A program made the translations under genes and the position numbers. A stretch of DNA of 64,000 bases from Silene latifolia. Taxonomy: Eukaryota > Streptophyta > Magnoliopsida > Caryophyllales > Caryophyllaceae. The notes beneath the pieces are model-generated. The model saw nothing but the letters and a program-made list of their open reading frames with translations. It did no database searches and was not told the DNA's origin. Positions 1 through 13,625 of the stretch are shown here, one piece after another (positions within the stretch are counted from its first letter, which is position 1; each line of letters begins with the position of its first letter). The DNA lies in the NCBI RefSeq assembly GCF_048544455.1, contig NC_133536.1, positions 24,244,152 through 24,308,151 on the forward strand, given 5' to 3'.

Positions 1-627
1 CACCATCACAATTATGTAACCAATAACCGAGTAGGAAATCGTACCTGGAATAAGAAATCACAAGATCGTCACACTCAGCTACTCATAATCGTTCTTCAAC
101 GAAATTACCTCCTATAAACACAGAATCATACAATCACAATCTAACATCAACAATACTCCCCAATACCCCCAAATTACCCAATTAGGGTTTCAACTAAAAT
201 CAATGAAACGATATAAAAATCATACTCGAAGCTGACCCACAAAGCGACGGTCTCAACGGCGAAAAGAACTCAACGATCCGACGACTCTAGCCCTTAGGAT
301 TTGATAGCAATGCGAAAGAGGCGAGTAACGTAACTTGTTTTTATTTCTTATGAAACTTAAATAGGTAAAATGATAAGAAACTGACGAAAGATGCTTTTAT
401 ATCCTCCTCGCGTTACTATCAAACCCGGCAAAATAACCCGTAATACCGACTTACTCGATCGAGTAAGTGACTTACTCGATCGAGTGCCACTTACTCGATC
501 GAGTGCCACACGTACTTGATCGAGTACCCATCAGGCAGACTACTGTTTCGAAACCAAAGTTACTTACTCGACAGAGTAAGCCCTACTCGATAGAGTACCC
601 ATAAACATATAAAACCGTAGTATTACA
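1..627 (+). mobile_element. 3' part of a gypsy-type LTR, cut by window start
   Basis: The block ends in GTAGTATTACA, the same kind of terminus as the LTR at 59646-60958 (GTGGTATTACA). It shares with that LTR, and with the inverted copy at 63272-64000, a GAGTAGG..CCTACC signature near its left side and the CTCGATCGAG palindrome array near its right side. No coding sequence is visible. The 5' end lies outside the window, so I cannot say whether this is a solo LTR or part of an element. The Ty3/gypsy (Tekay-like) assignment rests on the TGTAACACCC..TTACA termini of the relatives and is an inference. Confidence 0.6.
451..598. repeat. Array of palindromic TACTCGATCGAGTA motifs
   Basis: Several near-perfect copies of the 14-bp palindrome TACTCGATCGAGTA stand 10-25 bp apart, followed by variants with TCGACAGAG and TCGATAGAG cores. 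The array lies shortly before the LTR end. Equivalent arrays occur at 19100-19205, 60795-60930 and 63300-63450. Confidence 0.8.
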
Positions 628-734
628 GCTTTAACTTTGTGTATGTTGTAATGTTGTTCATTATAGGTTGCCTATGTGACACCAATATTAAGTGATTTGT
701 CTTTCTTGTTCATGTTCTTAACTCTTTTCCGGGT

Positions 735-1190
735 AGTTATCATCAATCTCCTATTTAAAATCATAGGATCACACTACCTTATACTAATCTTTCGACGTGG
801 GACAATTCTACTATTTATATGTAGTATACTCACCACACCTACTTATTTTCCAATGTGGGACAAAACATACTAAAAAGTACACAATTTTACATATTAAGAA
901 GCACACCATCTTTAATATGTGCAAATAATATGAAATTTATACTCTAATGATAGCATTTTTTACCACAAAGCTAATTATATTATTTTTATAATTTGTTTAG
1001 CGATATTTTTTGCCAAACGAAATGTAAAAGTTTGATATAAAAATTAAAAATATCACTTGAATATAATTAAGGAAATATATATATTATAATAATTAAAAGA
1101 TTCTCCACCTTATTTTTTACATCAAAAATTATACTTTCCTAAACTGATTTTTGTTGATGTGGACGCTCTCAGATCGCTCGAAAAAACTCT

Positions 1191-1192
<2 letters not shown>
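735..1192. repeat. Dispersed AT-rich repeat R1, copy A
   Basis: This stretch aligns by eye with 4180-4640 over its whole length and with 3900-4099 for its second half. It includes a block around GATGTGGGACAATTCTACTA, a second CAATGTGGGACA block, and a shared end GATGTGGACG..ATCGCTCGAAAAAA. No ORF or terminal repeat that would assign it to a TE class is visible. Confidence 0.7.

Positions 1193-1261
<69 letters not shown>
1193..1261. repeat. (TA)n microsatellite
   Basis: About 34 uninterrupted TA units directly follow repeat copy A. Open frames reading Tyr-Ile through it are artefacts of the repeat. Confidence 0.97.
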
Positions 1262-1268
<7 letters not shown>

Positions 1269-1300
1269 CTAGTTTGAAAGCTCGTACTTCGTACGGGTTA
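1269..1300 (-). mobile_element. Helitron-like 3' terminus
   Basis: Read on the minus strand, a short hairpin (CCGTAC, loop GAA, GTACG) is followed about 10 nt later by CTAG and then T. That is the organisation of Helitron 3' ends inserted in an AT target. The body would extend to the right on the plus strand, but I could not identify the 5' TC end. A fuller example of the same structure is at 40225-41277. Confidence 0.45.
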
Positions 1301-1348
1301 ATAACCTTGATTATTTTAAAACTAAGTTATCGAACATTATCGATTAAG

Positions 1349-1781
1349 TGTTTTGAAGTTCAAATCCGGATGACATAATTCTTAAAAAAAATGAAATATG
1401 CTAATCTCTTATGGTCTCTTGATACGTACTTGATTCTAAGCATTAAATAGCCTCTAAAGCTTTGTTATCTCGAATTATAACAAAATTTATTAAATACTAA
1501 TCATCATAAGTGTAAGCCAATCAGGGCGCTTTTATACTCCTTATGATTAATATAAAGATAGGTGTTTCGAACTTCAAATCCAGGTGTCACATAAGTCTAG
1601 AAAAAATGAAATATCCTAATTCCTTATGGTCTTTTGATACATATTTGATTCTAAGCATTAAGTAGCCTCTAAAGCTTTGTTATCTCGAATTCTAACAAAA
1701 TTTATTAACTACTAATCATCATAAGTGTAAGCCAATGGGGGCGTTTTGATAACCCTTATGATTAATACAAAGACAGGTGTG
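1349..1781. repeat. Tandem duplication of a ~212-bp unit
   Basis: Two head-to-tail copies start near 1349 and 1562. They share blocks such as GTATCAAGAGACCATAAG (minus sense), TAGCCTCTAAAGCTTTG and CATCATAAGTGTAAGCCAAT. Divergence is about 10 percent by eye. No coding potential is seen. Confidence 0.8.
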
Positions 1782-1785
1782 AAAT

Positions 1786-1862
1786 TAATGAATAGTTTAC
1801 ATTTGCTATATTTTGGCAGGGAGAATAAAGCAAATGTAAACTATTGACTGAGACGGAGGGCG
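1786..1862. mobile_element. Stowaway-type MITE relic
   Basis: An inverted pair AATAGTTTACATTTGCT / AGCAAATGTAAACTATT flanks a short spacer, and the right end reads GAGACGGAGGGCG before TA. This matches the CTCCCTCCGT class of Stowaway terminal repeats. The left terminus is not conserved, so this is a relic. Confidence 0.4.
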
Positions 1863-1981
1863 TATATATTTTGTTTGAACCATATACATACCCTTCAAAT
1901 ATGGACAATTTACTTATACATGTCATTCTTATAAGTTAGTCATTTCAATTTATTTGTTCAATTAATAAGACCGTGTTACAT

Positions 1982-3524
<1,543 letters not shown>

Positions 3525-4640
3525 TATTGTGGAGGTAATAATACAAACTCTTAAAAGCTATCTAAGACAATATTTAAGAGACTCAATAGATTTTGGGTTG
3601 ATATTTAAGTTCCAAGGATAACTCATATTTATAATCATAGGATCACCCCACATTTTGTTAATCTTTCGATGTGAGACAATTCTACTATTTATAATAATAT
3701 GATCAGCACACCTTATGTTAATTTTTTGATGTGGGACAATTCTACTATTTATAATAGGATGACCACATCATATGGTAATTTTTCGATGTGGGATAATTCT
3801 ATTATTTATAATAAGATGACCACATCAAAAGATTTTGGGTTGATAGTAACTTAGTTGTTAAAATAATCAAAATTGTGTGGGTTTTTTTTCTTTTTTTGTG
3901 TGCAAATGATATGAAATTCATACTCTAATAATTTAATTTTTTTATCCTAAATCTAATTATATAATTTTTTTACAATATTTTTTTATCAAATGAAATGTAA
4001 AATGTTTTGATATAAAAATTATAAACATGACTTGGATATATAATATAGAAAATATATATTATAATAATTAAAAAATATCCATTTTATTTTTTATATCATA
4101 TTGTGGAGATATGATACAAACTTTTAGAGCTCTTTAAGACAATACTTAAGAGACTCAAAAGATTTGGGTTAATACCTAAGCTTCAAGGATGCCTCCTATT
4201 TATAATCATAGGATTAACCCACTTTGTCAATCTTACGATGTGGGATAATTCTATTATTTATACGTAGTATATTCTCCAAACCTACATTATTTTTCAATGT
4301 GGGACATATAATGTATTAAGAACTAAGAGGTACACTATCTTTAATATGTGCAAATGATATAAAATTTATGTTCTAATGATAGCATTTTTTAGCACGAGTC
4401 TAATTATATTATTTTCATAATTTTTTTAACAATACTTTGTTGTCAAATGAAATGAAAAAGTTTTTATATAAAAATTGGAAATATCACTTGAATATAATTT
4501 AGGAAATATATATATTATAATAATTAAAAGATTCTCTACTTTATTTTTTACATCAAAAATTATTATTTATGATACTTTCCTAAATTGATTTTTGATGATG
4601 TGGACGTTCTAGAATCGCTCGAAAAAAAGCCTCTTCTATA
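3525..4640. repeat. R1 repeat, two further copies in tandem
   Basis: Two head-to-tail copies start with ATTGTGGAG at 3525 and 4100. Each continues with CTTTAAGACAATA-like, AGAGACTCAA and TTTATAATCATAGGAT blocks. The first copy also contains an internal triplication of a ~60-bp GATGTGGGACAATTCTACTA unit (about 3660-3830). Function is unknown. Confidence 0.7.
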
Positions 4641-4721
4641 AATATATATAGATATATAGATTCTTGATGTGCACAATGTTCATTGATAGAACATTTTTCA
4701 ACTTGGCTAACAATTTTTTTT

Positions 4722-5503
4722 TGGAAACCTTATATTAGATCTATAAGAGTATACGGCTACAATGGTGGGTCAAGAAAGAGTTCTCAAACACCACAATGGG
4801 TGAAAATTGATGTAAGTTGTTGATAATTAAGGATGCAATGATAGACTCATTTATTACATTTAATTGACAAAGTGTGTTGGTTTAATTTGTCGTCATGTTG
4901 TTTTAGTGTGCTCATCAGCAAGGTGTTGTAGAATGCGGTTACTACATCATGAGGTACATGCTGGAAATCGTCACTCGTTCTAATCCGAGGACATGTATCA
5001 ATGAGGTCAGATTATCCCACATTCTAAAACTCTTGATATGATGTTTTCAAGTAATCATTATCCCCATGGTTTGCTCCCTTGTCTGATGCTGCCCGTGTCT
5101 AATCAATTCAATTCCAGTTATCCCAAATCAAGCAATAATAGAATAGGACCCAGACCACCATGCCACTAGCCTGTTATCCCCATGGTTTGCTGGTTCCCTT
5201 TAATCACCTCAGGCTCTTGTTGTTTTGAACTTCAGCTTTGACCAGCCCACCAGTAATGCCACTCGCCTGTTGTCCTACAAATCTTGGTGTTGCCTTGCCA
5301 AAAAAAAAAAATCCGTACAATACCATTATTATAGCTAGAATTGAACTTTAGCTCTGGCCTATTATTTTTTTTATTATGTGTGTTATTATCTAAGAAACCT
5401 TTATGTGTATGATTTACAGCTTTTACAAGACAAAATGGCATATTCACAAGAAGAAATCGACGAGGTTAGGGACTTATGGGCGAACTATTTTCTGAATGTC
5501 TAG
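4722..5503 (+). pseudogene. Ulp1-like (C48) cysteine protease, last three exons of a CACTA-borne gene
   Basis: Three exons splice in frame with GT-AG borders: about 4722-4811 (ends TPQWVKID), 4907-5005 and 5420-5503. The second reads QGVVECGYYIMRYMLEIV, and the Cys in ECGYY fits the catalytic Cys of Ulp1/SENP proteases. The last exon (AYSQEEIDEVRDLWANYFL then stop) matches the usual C-terminal tail of these TE proteins. The His and Asp of the triad and the entire N-terminal part are absent upstream, so this is a 3' fragment of a dead gene. Plant CACTA elements commonly carry such proteases; their role in transposition is not settled. Confidence 0.75.
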
Positions 5504-5980
5504 TCATAGTAATGTATTAGTTAGATTTTTCAAACTATGTTTTGGTCATTGTATGAAAGTATGACGAACGGCCTTTGTAGGTTGTTGTTTTTGGACGACA
5601 TTGTATGAAACTATGTTTTGCTCATTTTATGAAAGTATGACGAACGACCTTTGTTGGTTAGTTGTTGAATTTGGATGGCGTTATTTGTGATAATGCAACA
5701 AACAAGTACTGATTTGTTATGAATGACCTCTACTTTGATTAGCCATATATATCAATGGCCTGTGTTTTGATTAGCCATCTAGGAATGGCCTGTTTTGTAT
5801 TAGCAATTCCAATTTTTTTAAAAAAAAATGGCCAAAATAAAGGTCAGTGGTTTAATAAGTACACGGATGTATGTCATTTGTAATACGCATGAGCTTTAGG
5901 TAAAAAACGGATGCATATAGGTACAAAAAGACATCAGAGTTATACGTAAACTGATGTACATAATACTAACAGACATCGGA
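5504..5980. other. CACTA 3' untranslated and subterminal sequence
   Basis: After the protease stop there is a short direct repeat (ATGAAAGTATGACGAACG twice, about 5566 and 5631). GACATC/GGATG subterminal motifs follow from 5860 onwards. No other gene is visible. Confidence 0.5.
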
Positions 5981-6191
5981 TGCAACGCCCCTAATTTCCG
6001 TAATATAATTCTATAATTTTATTTTCCCATATTTCATATTTTATTTTCTGGGAAAAAATATCCGTCTTTTGCTTATTCGGCTTGTTGGGCTCGAATTACC
6101 ATAAAGACCCGCTTCCCCTTGGGTTTTCACGTGTGGTTTAGTGTTTATGGGTGAGTTTGGGCCTAAGCTTAGAATAAACCCATGAGCTTTT

Positions 6192-6200
6192 CTATAAATA
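6192..6200 (+). promoter_or_regulatory. TATA box of the solo LTR
   Basis: CTATAAATA lies about 210 bp inside the LTR and is followed by a CT-rich leader that begins AAACCCTTG and contains two AAACCCTA-type elements. This is the layout of a plant Pol II LTR promoter. Confidence 0.5.
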
Positions 6201-6414
6201 AGAAGGGAAACCAAACCCTTGTTTTTCTTTTCTCAAAACCCTAAACCTAATTCTCTCCTCTCTTCTCTCCCCTTGTGCCGTGTTCCTCCACCCTCTCTAG
6301 GGTTTCGTGCCGCGCCTCTTTCCTCCTCCCTTCATCATCTTTTATGCTTAGATAGATCCTACTTCTTGGATCTATCTATCTTCTTCGTAAGTTTTATGTT
6401 TTCGCGTAGTTTTT

Positions 6415-6545
<131 letters not shown>

Positions 6546-6668
6546 TGTTAGTATGTTTATTAGATTCGTTCTCTTTGGCACGTGGATGATTCGATAAAGG
6601 CATGGAAACCGCACCTGGAGAAGAGGTTTATATCGTTGAAGACGATCTCTAGGATTTAATTCACTAAT

Positions 6669-7283
6669 AAGGTAACTAGGTGTTTTCTTTTAATTGAGTT
6701 TATGGCAATTGATGTAATTAATATGATTTAATGATTGTTTTGCATGATATTGGTACATGTTTGATTATTTGTTATCATAATTAAATATGTCTCGCATGTC
6801 GGTATATGTTTTGTGCATTAATTATATATCATATTGTGCTTATGCATTAAATTATGGGTGTCATGAGCGTAATTAAGGTAGCTAGGTGTTTTCTTTTAAT
6901 TGTGTTTATGCCAATTGATATAATTAATATGATTTAATGATTGTTTTGCATGATTGGTACATGTTTGATTATTTGTTATCATAATTAAATATGTCTCGCA
7001 TGTCGGTATATGTTTTGTGCATTAATTATATATCATATTGTGCTTATGCATTAAATTATGGGTGTCATGAGCGTAATTAAGGTAGCTAGGTGTTTTCTTT
7101 TAATTGTGTTTATGCCAATTGATGTAATTAATATGATTTAATGATTGTTTTGCATGATTGGTACATGTTTGATTATTTGTTATCATGACTAAATATGTCT
7201 CGCATGTCTGTATATATTTTGTGCATTAATTATATATCATATGTTGCTTATGCATTAAATTATAGGTGTCATGAGCGTAATTA
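6669..7283. repeat. Tandem triplication of a ~205-bp unit
   Basis: Units begin with AAGGTAGCTAGGTGTTTTC at about 6669, 6875 and 7079, each ending near GGTGTCATGAGCGTAATTA. They differ by only a few bases, so the amplification looks recent compared with the rest of the LTR. Confidence 0.9.
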
Positions 7284-7329
7284 GGATTTACGAATGAACC
7301 TTAATGGCGGCATGATAGGCGACAAAGAG

Positions 7330-7713
7330 TGCTCTCCAAAGTTATAGCTAAAGCTAGTATAGCCTTGATGATGATTCGAGTGTTATAGCTGAAGTTAGTA
7401 CAACTTTGGATCGTTACTCTAGTTATGGTTGTTTGAGGTATAACCTTGAAAATATGAATCCAGGTTATAGCGTAATCCACTATAACATTGGAGTACGAGT
7501 TAAGGTTGTAGCTAGAACTAACGTACCCTGAGACTATGGCTCAAGGTTATGGTTGGAACTAGTATAACTTTGAGTTTCATGTCAAAGTTATAGTTGAGGT
7601 AAATATAACTTCAAGTTATATATGTTAAAGTTATAGTCGAGGTATTATAACCTCGCATCCAGAGTTCATGTTATGGTTAGGGTTACTATAACATTGAATG
7701 GTTAAATGTTAAA
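7330..7713. repeat. Degenerate GTTATAGCTGAAGT minisatellite
   Basis: Irregular 50-60-bp units revolve around GTTATAG-T-GA--TA-TATAAC. The same array resumes at 13084 after the inserted element, which confirms that it was interrupted by that insertion. Confidence 0.7.
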
Positions 7714-7718
7714 GTTAT

Positions 7719-9294
7719 TGATAAGACGATATTTATCCATATTTACACTCCTTATCTTTATATTTTTATGGTCGTCTTTCGCGTATTTTGAGCTGTGTGT
7801 TATCTTTTTACTAATATTGCATTTTGATTACTGAAATATTACTTTTATGACTAAATGGACTAATTTGGTTTCATTTCTAATTGTCAGGTTGTTATCCGTA
7901 TTAACAAGACCAACTAGATTTGCTTTACAAAGGTGTTGGGCTGATCACACGTGAGAATCAAGCCCATTATGTTTGCTGGTAGGATGTCCACGTATAAATG
8001 TTAATTGGAAATAATAGAAGTTGATCTCATGAATACTTGGTCCAAAGGAGCATGTGGGCTTGGTACAAAAAAAAGAAGACACAAGAGGAAGAGTTTTTGG
8101 AAAAGGAGCAGAAATAGAAACTACGAGAAACCAAGCAGCCAACTACAATTGAAACTCAATCTTGTCTCGGGTTCTCAAATTTGATCTTTTCCCATATTTT
8201 ACTCACAATATCAATCCCAAATCTTCCGCAAATAATGACCTTGATCGAGTATAAATACCCGATTCCTTTGTCAGAATGAAAAAAGGAGAAGAGAATACCC
8301 AGATATATTTTATAGATATTGAGCGAAATTGTGTGACGATTTGAGACCTGATTGGGTCGTGAGAGTAGTAGGAGACCGTACTCCGGCGTAGTCTTAGCAC
8401 ACGTTCGAGTAAGGGCGAATTTGAGGCGGTTCCTGAGGTGCGACATCCGAAGTTCCGACTACAAATTCCGGGCAGTAATTAAGTTCTCTCTACCTCTCTA
8501 CTATTCAATTTATGGTTCATTTTCGTTGATTAATTTTAGTATTGGAAACCGTTGGTTGTTTATTGTTAATCTTTCAGTAATTTGTATCCAAAGCTTTACT
8601 CATTCTCGATTGACAGTTGCAATTTTCAGTGGTAATTTGTTACCTTATTATGATTGGAATTGTATGCTTTCGCTAATTATGTAATTCAGGCTTAGTTCGA
8701 GTTGCATAATGCCAGTAGTAACTAGTTTAGGTAAATCTCTGCAAATTGAGGTTTAGTTTAAGTTAGGAGTAAAATTTGGTCAGTTAATCTTTAGGTAGTG
8801 ACGACACTGAAGGGATTAATTGGATTAATGACGTCTTCTTGGTTCGATAATGCTTCTAACCCGGTCTTTAGTAGGGTGCGACAAACTTACATCGGTCGGT
8901 TAGTTAAGAATCGATCTAGGCTTAGTTCAGGTCGGTTGTAATCTAAGAGAGGATAGGGAGTTATTTTTATCTTTAATTCCGCAGTTAATCTATAAATAAA
9001 CTGGAGATTTGACGTAAACAATAATCGGTTCACAAACTAGAATTACCAGTAGAATATGAGCTTAATGGGGGTATTTAACTTCGCGTTTAGCTTTAGTATT
9101 TAGTCCTTTAAGTTTAGTTCAAAATTACAAACAAACTCCCCCCTCATCGTAAATAATGTTAATACTTAATACTTAATTAATTTTCCAATCTCTCCGTGGG
9201 ATCGACCCTACTTATCCTCTACTACGTTTGTTATTTTTGAGGTTAAGATAGGTTTATAAATTATTAATTTGTATACGCTTGACGACACGTATCA
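7719..9294 (+). repeat. 5' LTR of the LARD-like element
   Basis: It starts TGATAAGACGATATTTATCC and ends GACGACACGTATCA. It is identical to the right LTR over about the first 780 bp. Short minus-strand ORFs inside it are duplicated exactly in the other LTR and are not genes. Confidence 0.92.
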
Positions 9295-9299
9295 AATTT

Positions 9300-9317
9300 T
9301 GGCGCCGTTGCCGGGGA
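9300..9317 (+). promoter_or_regulatory. Primer-binding site of the LARD-like element
   Basis: TGGCGCCGTTGCCGGGGA begins five bases after the LTR. This is the PBS type commonly found in plant Athila-type and related elements. Confidence 0.8.
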
Positions 9318-10897
9318 GATTGATGATAGAATTAATTTTCTATGTATTTTGTATTTTTCGACACTAACTAAGTCAGTTATGATTTGGACTTTATTTAGGT
9401 AGAAATTATGAGCTGACAACATGTTTCCTAACAATTTTTGCATGTTGTTTGCCGTATATTTTCTTCCTGTTTTTGAGTCTTGCTAAACTGGTAGTCTTGC
9501 TAAGCTGATATTTTGTAGTATAACGTTTTAGAGCAAATCATAAGTGTGAAATTCATCAATGTCACTTTGTTAGTTAGTACACATTATAGGTCCTGTGTAA
9601 TGTAATATATTTGAATGCTTGAAGTCTTTTAGTTTAATGGCATAAGTTAGAGGTCTTTTCTGAATAATGGCACATGTTTAAGTGTAACCTCAGTGTACTA
9701 GTTTAAGTTATCTCCCTTACTTCCTAGTTAGATAATCGTTCTTTGCTAGGAGCTTTAATTTACAAGGAATGCTGGTGAATATTGCCGAATTGAAAAGATA
9801 TGAGATAATGTTTGACCGGTTTGAGTTATCATAAACTGTTGACAGCTATTTGTGGACAAAGCTGGATTGTGTGGAGGAGTAAGGACTACTAATTTTACCT
9901 TGATTGAATTGTTTGACATATGACAAAAGAGTCGAAAGGAAATTTGAAATACTTGCAGGAGAAATTTTGGAGATTGATAGTCTGATTGAGAGTGTGCAAA
10001 TTTTTGCAGTGAGTATAAGAACAAAGAGTCGGTCGAGTGACGATTTTTTTAGGGAACTAGTAGTCTAGCTAACTACTTGTTTTTTGTTTTACGTTTGCTT
10101 GACCCTTTCATCTCTCTGAAGCCTATCACCTGAATCTCTCCCTCTGTTATTTTTATCCCCAAAAGTGATGTATGGTTTATAATAAGTGTGGGGGAGAGGC
10201 AAGGCTTAAAAACTGGGTTTACTTAAAAAACATTGCTGGAGTTTGTGGTTTTGTGTACTGAAAATGGAGTATGGCGGGTTGCCATATATATTTTTGTTGC
10301 ACTTTCAGGTGGTTAATTTTTGGATATGTCCATTTTTAGGGGAGGTGCTGTCAAAATTATGTCAAAAATTGGTACTTGATAAGTAAACAACCTTTGTGCT
10401 TATTGGACTAGCTAGACTAGGGAGTCGACGACAAGCTCAATTATTAATCTAACAACTTTTCAAAAAATACTAACTTAAAAATAATTTCACTAATAATATT
10501 AGTAGTACTAAAAATGTTTTGAAGTCGTGTATACATGAATTTTTCCTCCATTTTGAACTTGGATTGATTAATTAAGTGACATACATATTTTAAGTCTCTT
10601 TTAAATTAGAATAATAAAGCACTTAATTTGGCTATCTTTATTACACTTTTCGTTGACTCTAGAGTGTGGGAGCGTAAGCCGGTCTTATTAACCAATTTAC
10701 TTTCATAGGTGACTCCTGCTTTAAGTTCTTGACCTCAATTCTATCCGGTGCCCGAGTGATTAGACCCTTAGGGGAACCCAATCAATGTATTGGGAGAATG
10801 CCTAATGACTTGTCCGGATGGGCGGGATCCATTGGTCAAAAGCTCGCTACAAGGGACACTGGATATATCCACGGGTACGGAATGTTGATGGTGGAGA

Positions 10898-11007
10898 TTC
10901 AAAAAAAAAAAAAAAAGAAAAGAAAAAAAAAAGATTGAAAAAAACAGGAGAAAAAAATGTGAAAAAAAAAACTGAAAATGAAAAAAAAAATGAGGAAAAA
11001 AAAACGT
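10898..11007. repeat. A-rich low-complexity tract
   Basis: Runs of A broken by G and T lie inside the non-coding interior of the LARD-like element. Lys-rich and Phe-rich frames here are artefacts. Confidence 0.9.
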
Positions 11008-11495
11008 GAATAACAATGTGATGTGGTTGTGGAATGTTGGTGGTAAGTTAATTGAGGTATGACGGATACACTTGAATGTTCGGGAGAACGATCCTCGTAC
11101 TATGTACTGAAAGTAAATCCCCTTTCCCTAGGACCTTAAATTGCTGAACCCTTCCTCTACGAGTCAATACACTTCCACATGCGCACGAAGATAGTTGGAC
11201 CGAGTGTATTGCTAATGCATTTATTTATCATTATAATTTAGAAGCGGTTTAAAATATTTATGTTGGCTAATTAGTTGGTTGTATAGTTTAGAGTGGAGGT
11301 AAAATTTGGTATATGTTGCTATCTAATCTAACTACAAATGTTTTCCGTTGACTCATTAATTTAAAAAAAAATGATATCTAAAAATGTTTTAGTTTGTCGT
11401 CGATAAACTTTGTCTTAGTAAGTCTAAAATCTTTGAGGTTGATAATTTGTTCATAGCTCATGTTTTGTCATTGTCGAGGGCGACAATAAGCTAAG

Positions 11496-11507
11496 TATGG
11501 GGGAATT
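11496..11507 (+). promoter_or_regulatory. Polypurine tract of the LARD-like element
   Basis: TATGGGGGAATT stands directly before the TG of the right LTR, in the place where plus-strand priming would occur. Confidence 0.7.
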
Positions 11508-13083
11508 TGATAAGACGATATTTATCCATATTTACACTCCTTATCTTTATATTTTTATGGTCGTCTTTCGCGTATTTTGAGCTGTGTGTTATCTTTTTAC
11601 TAATATTGCATTTTGATTACTGAAATATTACTTTTATGACTAAATGGACTAATTTGGTTTCATTTCTAATTGTCAGGTTGTTATCCGTATTAACAAGACC
11701 AACTAGATTTGCTTTACAAAGGTGTTGGGCTGATCACACGTGAGAATCAAGCCCATTATGTTTGCTGGTAGGATGTCCACGTATAAATGTTAATTGGAAA
11801 TAATAGAAGTTGATCTCATGAATACTTGGTCCAAAGGAGCATGTGGGCTTGGTACAAAAAAAAGAAGACACAAGAGGAAGAGTTTTTGGAAAAGGAGCAG
11901 AAATAGAAACTACGAGAAACCAAGCAGCCAACTACAATTGAAACTCAATCTTGTCTCGGGTTCTCAAATTTGATCTTTTCCCATATTTTACTCACAATAT
12001 CAATCCCAAATCTTCCGCAAATAATGACCTTGATCGAGTATAAATACCCGATTCCTTTGTCAGAATGAAAAAAGGAGAAGAGAATACCCAGATATATTTT
12101 ATAGATATTGAGCGAAATTGTGTGACGATTTGAGACCTGATTGGGTCGTGAGAGTAGTAGGAGACCGTACTCCGGCGTAGTCTTAGCACACGTTCGAGTA
12201 AGGGCGAATTTGAGGCGGTTCCTGAGGTGCGACATCCGAAGTTCCGACTACAAATTCCGGGCAGTAATTAAGTTCTCTCTACCTCTCTAGTATTCAATTT
12301 ATGGTTCATTTTCGTTGATTAATTTTAGTATTGGAAACCGTTGGTTGTTTATTGTTAATCTTTCAGTAATTTGTATCCAAAGCTTTACTCATTCTCGATT
12401 AACAGTTGCAATTTTCAGTGGTAATTTGTTACCTTATTATGATTGGAATTGTATGCTTTCGCTAATTATGTAATTCAGGCTTAGTTCGAGTTGCATAATG
12501 CCAGTAGCAACTAGTTTAGGTAAATCTCTGCAAATTGAGGTTTAGTTTAAGTTAGGAGTAAAATTTAGTCAGTTAATCTTTAGGTAGTGACGACACTGAA
12601 GGGATTAATTGGATTAATGACGTCTTCTTGGTTCGATAATGCTTCTAACCCGGTCTTTAGTAGGGTGCGACAAACTTACATCGGTCGGTTAGTTAAGAAT
12701 CGATCTAGGCTTAGTTCAGGTCGGTTGTAATCTAAGAGAGGATAGGGAGTTATTTTTATCTTTAATTTCGCAGTTAATCTATAAATAAACTGGAGATTTG
12801 ACGTAAACAATAATCGGTTCACAAACTAGAATTACCAGTAGAATATGAGCTTAATGGGGGTATTTAACTTCGCGTTTAGCTTTAGTATTTAGTCCTTTAA
12901 GTTTAGTTCAAAATTACAAACAAACTCCCCCCTAATCGTAAATAATGTTAATACTTAATAGTTAATTAATTTTCCAATCTCTCCGTGGGATCGACCCTAC
13001 TTATCCTTTACTACGTTTGTTATTTTTGAGGTTAAGATAGGTTTATAAATTTTTAATTTGTATACGCTTGACGACACGTATCA
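11508..13083 (+). repeat. 3' LTR of the LARD-like element
   Basis: It has the same length and termini as the left LTR. The differences are single substitutions in its second half (for example C/G at the position equivalent to 8510). It is followed at once by GTTAT, the target duplication. Confidence 0.92.
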
Positions 13084-13394
13084 GTTATAGCTGAAGTTAT
13101 TATAACACTGGTTACTTATACTTGTCTCATATGTTGTATTGTGTTCAACGTGTTATGTCCTTGTGTTTGCATATATATATTTGGTTACTCTTGTTCATGT
13201 GATAAGTAGGATAGTCAGTTATACTATCTTATGAGTTGAGTCGTGATATTGTTCACGCAAGTTAATACACTCGGTTATGTTGTGCATTGGTTTGTTTTCT
13301 AGTTTGAATAGATGACGGTAGTATCCGTTATATACTATCGGAATGAACCAATGCTACCCGTTGATGCCGAATTTATTTTGGTCTGTATTCGGGG

Positions 13395-13625
13395 GTGGCC
13401 AGAGGCAGTGGTTATACGCTATGGGTCCCGAGTGTCGTTCGGTTTACCGAGAGTCTGACCAGGTCTTAGACATATAGGCAGTGGTTATAGGCTATAGATA
13501 GTACTGTGGATGCAGTGGTTATACGCTCCACACCGATGGAGGTAGTGGTTATACGCTCCGTCAGCTAGAGGCAGTGGTTATACGCACTGACACGTTAGAG
13601 GCAGTGGTTATACGCTCTAACGGGC
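13395..13625. repeat. CAGTGGTTATACGCT minisatellite, six copies
   Basis: Six copies of GAGGCAGTGGTTATACGCT stand 25-75 bp apart with variable spacers that often repeat the flanking bases (for example CTCTAACG after GTTAGAGG). The array lies within the solo LTR. Confidence 0.85.

Larger units (their letters stand above)
7719..13083 (+). mobile_element. Young non-autonomous LTR retrotransposon (LARD-like), 5365 bp
   Basis: Two 1576-bp LTRs (7719-9294 and 11508-13083) bound a 2.2-kb interior, with GTTAT duplicated at 7714-7718 and 13084-13088. A primer-binding site follows the left LTR and a polypurine tract precedes the right one. The interior has no gag, protease, RT or integrase motif in any frame. 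I counted about nine base differences between the LTRs (~0.6 percent), which points to a recent insertion. The interior is replaced by non-coding sequence as in LARDs, so mobilisation would need proteins from an autonomous relative, possibly Athila-like judging by the PBS. Confidence 0.88.

Noticed and set aside
6669-7283. CRISPR-like array
   Set aside because: Units are ~205 bp and contiguous without spacers, in a plant LTR. This is a plain tandem repeat.
7945-8446. Minus-strand ORFs of 65 and 96 codons, repeated at 11734-12235
   Set aside because: The duplicates arise because both copies are LTRs of one element. No domain is present and transcription runs on the other strand.
10768-11016. 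Phe-rich and Lys-rich frames
   Set aside because: Artefacts of an A-rich tract in the non-coding interior of the LARD-like element.
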